Assembly (NCBI GenBank): GCA_910587595.1
Contig: CAJULQ010000003.1
Coordinates: 90,830 to 154,829, forward strand
Origin: an uncultured Christensenellaceae bacterium
Lineage (GTDB): Bacteria; Bacillota; Clostridia; Christensenellales; Pumilibacteraceae
DNA: 64,000 nt
Reading direction: 5' to 3'
Below the pieces are notes generated by a model. The model was given only the letters and a program-made list of their open reading frames with translations, made no database searches and was not told where the DNA came from. A program made the translations under genes and the position numbers. Shown piece after piece: positions 61,244 through 64,000 of this stretch (position 1 is the stretch's first letter; the number at the start of each line of letters is the position of its first letter).

Positions 61244-61897
61244 ATGGAACAATCGAGCGTGGAGCATATCGCCAAACTTGTTTTGGAAGCGTTGGAAAAA
61301 AAGACCGTGAAAGGGTATTCCGTGCCCATCGGCGTGAGCGCGCGGCACGTGCACTTGACGCAAGCGGACGTGGAAACGCTGTTCGGCAAAGGGTATGCGC
61401 TTACCAAAAAGAAAGATCTGATGGGCGGGCAGTATGCCGCCAACGAAACGGTCACTATCGTGGGGCTGAAATTGCGCGCCATAGAGAACGTGCGCGTGCT
61501 CGGTCCCGTGCGCAAGGCCAGCCAAGTGGAGATCTCGGCCACCGATGCCATCAAGCTAGGGATTAAAGCGCCCATTCGCGAATCGGGCAATTTGAAGAGC
61601 AGCGCGCCCATTGCCGTGGTGGGGCCCAAAGGCGCCGTGTACTTGAACGAAGGGTGTATCGTGGCCAAGCGGCATATCCACATGTCGCCCGCCGACGCGT
61701 CGGCCGCCGGCGTGCAAGACGGCGACATCGTTTCGGTGAGCGTGGATAACGAGCGCGGCACGCTGTTTCATAACGTACAGATTCGCGTGGACGAAAGCTT
61801 TACGCTGGAAATGCATATAGACACCGACGAGGCGAACGCGGCAAAGATCGGTTGCGGCGCGTTGGCGGTGATCGTGAACGACAGAGGTGCGCAATGA
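61244..61897 (+). CDS. pduL: PduL phosphotransacylase
   Basis: A 217-residue zinc phosphotransacylase that converts propionyl-CoA to propionyl-phosphate. The zinc motifs are SARHVHLTQ and AKRHIHMSP, each within its duplicated beta-barrel half. The N-terminal EQSSVEHIAKLVLEALEKK is an encapsulation helix. I chose ATG 61244, since AAAGGA lies 8-9 nt upstream; ATG 61226 lacks a Shine-Dalgarno. The TGA overlaps the next ATG (ATGA). Confidence 0.95.
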   Translation: MEQSSVEHIAKLVLEALEKKTVKGYSVPIGVSARHVHLTQADVETLFGKGYALTKKKDLMGGQYAANETVTIVGLKLRAIENVRVLGPVRKASQVEISATDAIKLGIKAPIRESGNLKSSAPIAVVGPKGAVYLNEGCIVAKRHIHMSPADASAAGVQDGDIVSVSVDNERGTLFHNVQIRVDESFTLEMHIDTDEANAAKIGCGALAVIVNDRGAQ

Positions 61898-62151
61898 TCA
61901 TCGGCAAAGTAGTAGGCAGTGTGGTATCTACCCGCAAGTGCGAAAATCTTACGGGCAGCAAATTTATGATCGTGGAGCCGGTGCCCAGCTTAAAGATCGA
62001 AAACCGTATTGTGGCGGTAGACCGCGTGGGCGCGGGTATCGGCGAATACGTGTTGGTGACCACGGGGAGCGCCGCGCGCGTGAACGCGCCCTCGGCGCCG
62101 GTAGACGCGGCCATCGTAGGCATCATAGACGACGGCAGCACTTTAGAATAA
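61894..62151 (+). CDS. EutN/CcmL-type pentameric vertex protein
   Basis: An 85-residue BMC-P protein (IIGKVVGSVVSTRKCENLTGSKFMIVEP... AVDRVGAGIGEYVLVTTGSAARV... DAAIVGIIDDGSTLE). It caps the vertices of the polyhedral shell. It overlaps pduL by 4 bp, so the phosphotransacylase and vertex protein are translationally coupled. Confidence 0.96.
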   Translation: MIIGKVVGSVVSTRKCENLTGSKFMIVEPVPSLKIENRIVAVDRVGAGIGEYVLVTTGSAARVNAPSAPVDAAIVGIIDDGSTLE

Positions 62152-62208
62152 GCACGGCATGTGTAAGCGGCGGTCGGCAAATTATCCTTTCGCCGCAACG
62201 GTAGAGAA

Positions 62209-63549
62209 ATGACCATAGAAGAGATCAAAAAAACATGGCAAAACGCCGGCATCGTGGGTGCGGGCGGCGCGGGCTTTCCGTCATACGGCAAGTTGAATAC
62301 GGGCGCGGACACGCTCATACTCAACTGCGCCGAATGCGAGCCTCTCTTAAAACTCCACCGCCAACTGTTGGCGGACAAGAGCGTGGAGATCATTTCGGCG
62401 TTCAGCGAGATCGGCAAGGCGTTGGGCGTGAAACAGTGTATCATCGGCATTAAAAGCGCATACAAGAGCACGTTAGACGCCATTGCGCCCATTGTTCGCG
62501 GTTACGACAACGTGACTGTTAAAACGCTCGACGAAGTATACCCCGCGGGCGACGAAGTGGTGCTCATTTACGAGGTAACGGGGCGGGTGGTAGCGCCCGG
62601 CGCGTTGCCTATCACGCAAGGCGTTATCGTGTATAATGTGGAAACGGTGTATAACGCCTACCGCGCCTTGCACGAAGAGACGCCCGTGATCGATAAGTTG
62701 GTTACCGTAACGTGCGAAGTGGCGCATCCGCAAACGGTGCGCGTGCCCATAGGCACCGCCGTGCAAGACGTGGTGGCCTATTGCGGCGGCGCCACCGTGC
62801 CCGATCCCGTGTATGTTTCGGGCGGCGCCATGATGGGGCGCATCGTATCGGGCGGCGACGTGATCACCAAGACCACCAATGCCATATTGGTGTTGCCCGC
62901 CGATCATCGCGTGGTGCAACAAAAGCGGCGCAATCCCGCGTTGGACGCGCGCCGCGCGCAAAGCGCGTGCTGCCAGTGCCACATGTGCAGCGATCTGTGC
63001 CCCCGCCATTTGTTGGGGCACCCCATCGATCCCGCGCGGTTCATGCGGGCGGTGTCTAACCACAGCGCGACCGACACCGAGGCATATGTGCAAGCGTTAT
63101 ACTGTTCGGGGTGCGGGTTGTGCGAATCGTATTCTTGCATGCAAGGCCTTTCGCCGCGCAACCTTTTGGATGTGGCCAAACAACAGCTGAGAAAAGGCGG
63201 TATCAAACCGCAAACGCTGGCGCCCGCGCCCGTAGCGTCGGCGCGCAATGCGCGCAGTGCGCCCGTAGAGCGGCTGGCCGCCCGTTTGGGGCTTGGTAAA
63301 TACATGCGCATAGAGGCGCCGCTTTCGGGCGATATGCCCGCTACGTGCGTGCGCGTGCCGCTTTCCATGCACATCGGCGCGCCGTCCGTGCCCGCGGTGC
63401 AAGCGGGCGACACGGTGCAAAAAGGGCAAGTCATCGCCCTGCCCGCCAACGGACTGAGCGTGGCATTGCACGCGCCCATTCACGGCCGCGTAACGGCGGT
63501 AGGCAATGAAATCATTATTGCGGCAACGCAGAGGTCGGATACGAAATGA
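62209..63549 (+). CDS. pduS: PduS/RnfC-like flavo-iron-sulfur electron-transfer protein
   Basis: A 446-residue protein of the RnfC/Nqo1 fold. The N-terminal NADH-type binding region shows IVGAGGAGFPSYGKL and NCAECEPLLK. An SLBB domain follows, then a ferredoxin pair with CQCHMCSDLCP and CSGCGLCESYSC (about residues 260-310). The C-terminal RnfC barrel contains GAPSVPAVQAGDTVQKGQVIA and HAPIHGRVTAV. In Pdu systems PduS recycles flavin/cobalamin reductants. Here there is no B12 enzyme, so its role is probably redox transfer across the shell or regenerating NAD+. It overlaps the BMC-T gene by 4 bp. Confidence 0.94.
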   Translation: MTIEEIKKTWQNAGIVGAGGAGFPSYGKLNTGADTLILNCAECEPLLKLHRQLLADKSVEIISAFSEIGKALGVKQCIIGIKSAYKSTLDAIAPIVRGYDNVTVKTLDEVYPAGDEVVLIYEVTGRVVAPGALPITQGVIVYNVETVYNAYRALHEETPVIDKLVTVTCEVAHPQTVRVPIGTAVQDVVAYCGGATVPDPVYVSGGAMMGRIVSGGDVITKTTNAILVLPADHRVVQQKRRNPALDARRAQSACCQCHMCSDLCPRHLLGHPIDPARFMRAVSNHSATDTEAYVQALYCSGCGLCESYSCMQGLSPRNLLDVAKQQLRKGGIKPQTLAPAPVASARNARSAPVERLAARLGLGKYMRIEAPLSGDMPATCVRVPLSMHIGAPSVPAVQAGDTVQKGQVIALPANGLSVALHAPIHGRVTAVGNEIIIAATQRSDTK

Positions 63550-64000
63550 AAAAGGCAATCGCGGTTTCGGAATATAAAACGGTGTCGGCGGGCGTGACCG
63601 CGGCGGACGCCATGCTCAAGGCGGCGGACGTGGACATTGTGGAGGCGGCCACGGTTTGCCCCGGCAAATATATCGTGATCATCGCGGGCGAGCTGAGCGC
63701 GGTGGCGGCGGCGGCCGAGGCGGGCAAAACGTTGTGCGCCGAGCAACACATCGGCACCTTTACTTTGGGCAACCCGCACGAGGGGTTGTTTGCGGCCATT
63801 TACGGCACGACCGAGGTGGAAAACTTGCGCGCGTTGGGCGTTTTGGAAACGTTCGACGTGGCGAGCATGTTGGTGGCGGCGGACAACGCAGCCAAAACGG
63901 CCGACGTGCAACTCATCGAATTGCGGTTGGCGCGCGGCATGTGCGGCAAAAGTTATTTGATGCTCACGGGCGAAGTGGCGGCGGTGCAAGCGGCCGTAGA
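63546..64000 (+). CDS. pduT: BMC-T (PduT-like) trimeric shell protein, 3' end outside the window
   Basis: 151 residues are visible. They contain a first BMC domain and the start of a second, in tandem (MKKAIAVSEYKTVSAGVTAADAML... and LGVLETFDVASMLVAADNAAKTADV). Cys38 (TVCPGKYIVIIAGE) is at the position of the PduT cysteine that ligates a [4Fe-4S] cluster in the trimer pore. Its overlap with the PduS gene fits a shell-crossing electron relay. The end is cut off by the window edge. Confidence 0.9.
   Translation, partial: MKKAIAVSEYKTVSAGVTAADAMLKAADVDIVEAATVCPGKYIVIIAGELSAVAAAAEAGKTLCAEQHIGTFTLGNPHEGLFAAIYGTTEVENLRALGVLETFDVASMLVAADNAAKTADVQLIELRLARGMCGKSYLMLTGEVAAVQAAV

Overview
The window reads as a GC-rich, low-repeat Firmicutes (Clostridia-type) chromosome from an obligate anaerobe, probably an uncultured gut lineage. 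The evidence is two glycyl-radical enzyme systems (pyruvate formate-lyase and a diol-dehydratase type), pta-ackA fermentation genes, Shine-Dalgarno motifs of the GGAGG class, sigma-A type promoters (TTGACA-17-TATAAT), an ArlRS-like two-component system and no outer-membrane genes. The species cannot be named from the sequence alone. No tRNA, rRNA, CRISPR array, intact insertion sequence or complete prophage was seen.

Layout. 0-6.4 kb: palindromic intergenic repeats, then dinB (-) divergent from uvrB-uvrA (DNA repair). 6.4-9.3 kb: a glycosyltransferase and two small membrane proteins. 9.3-16.3 kb: one giant (2329 aa) membrane-anchored exported protein with repeated beta-rich modules and a ~640-residue alanine-rich helical tail. 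16.5-22.1 kb: a CtpE-like P-type ATPase, a small membrane protein and a GH2-fold protein lacking the usual acid/base glutamate. 22.3-28 kb: pflB-pflA, fabZ, a PfoR/EIIC-like membrane protein and a cation diffusion facilitator. 28-33.2 kb: an unknown protein (-), metA, pyruvate kinase, and a response regulator/histidine kinase pair. 33.2-36.6 kb: a plastic island with two families of palindromic repeats, a nucleoside hydrolase, a decayed BRO/DinD-type antirepressor fragment, an XRE regulator, a SLOG-fold protein and an unknown protein. 36.6-44.3 kb: rpoB-rpoC, on their own promoter and without the usual ribosomal-protein neighbours. 44.3-51.7 kb: tilS, a TrmN6-like methyltransferase, rsmI, a degenerate ABC-ATPase-like protein, an MntP/YtaF-like transporter, pta, ackA and a DUF3592-like membrane protein.

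51.8-64 kb (running off the end): a bacterial microcompartment locus of the glycyl-radical, fuculose/rhamnulose-phosphate aldolase type (GRM5-like). It encodes a B12-independent 1,2-propanediol dehydratase and its activase, a class II aldolase, CoA-acylating aldehyde dehydrogenase, Zn-type alcohol dehydrogenase, PduL phosphotransacylase, a PduS-like flavo-iron-sulfur protein, a GlcG/PduO-C-like protein, and BMC-H, EutS-type, EutN-type and BMC-T shell proteins. The inferred pathway is deoxysugar phosphate to lactaldehyde + DHAP, lactaldehyde to 1,2-propanediol, propanediol to propionaldehyde, then propanol and propionyl-CoA/propionyl-phosphate. The nearby ackA or another kinase could recover ATP. 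Five cargo proteins carry recognisable terminal amphipathic encapsulation helices. Two strong promoters, one before the dehydratase and one before the aldolase, share an 11-bp element that may be a common operator.

A recurrent oddity is that several monocistronic or first genes (uvrB, dinB, the P-type ATPase, perhaps others) have a -10 box ending only 6-12 nt before the start codon and no Shine-Dalgarno, implying leaderless or near-leaderless mRNAs.
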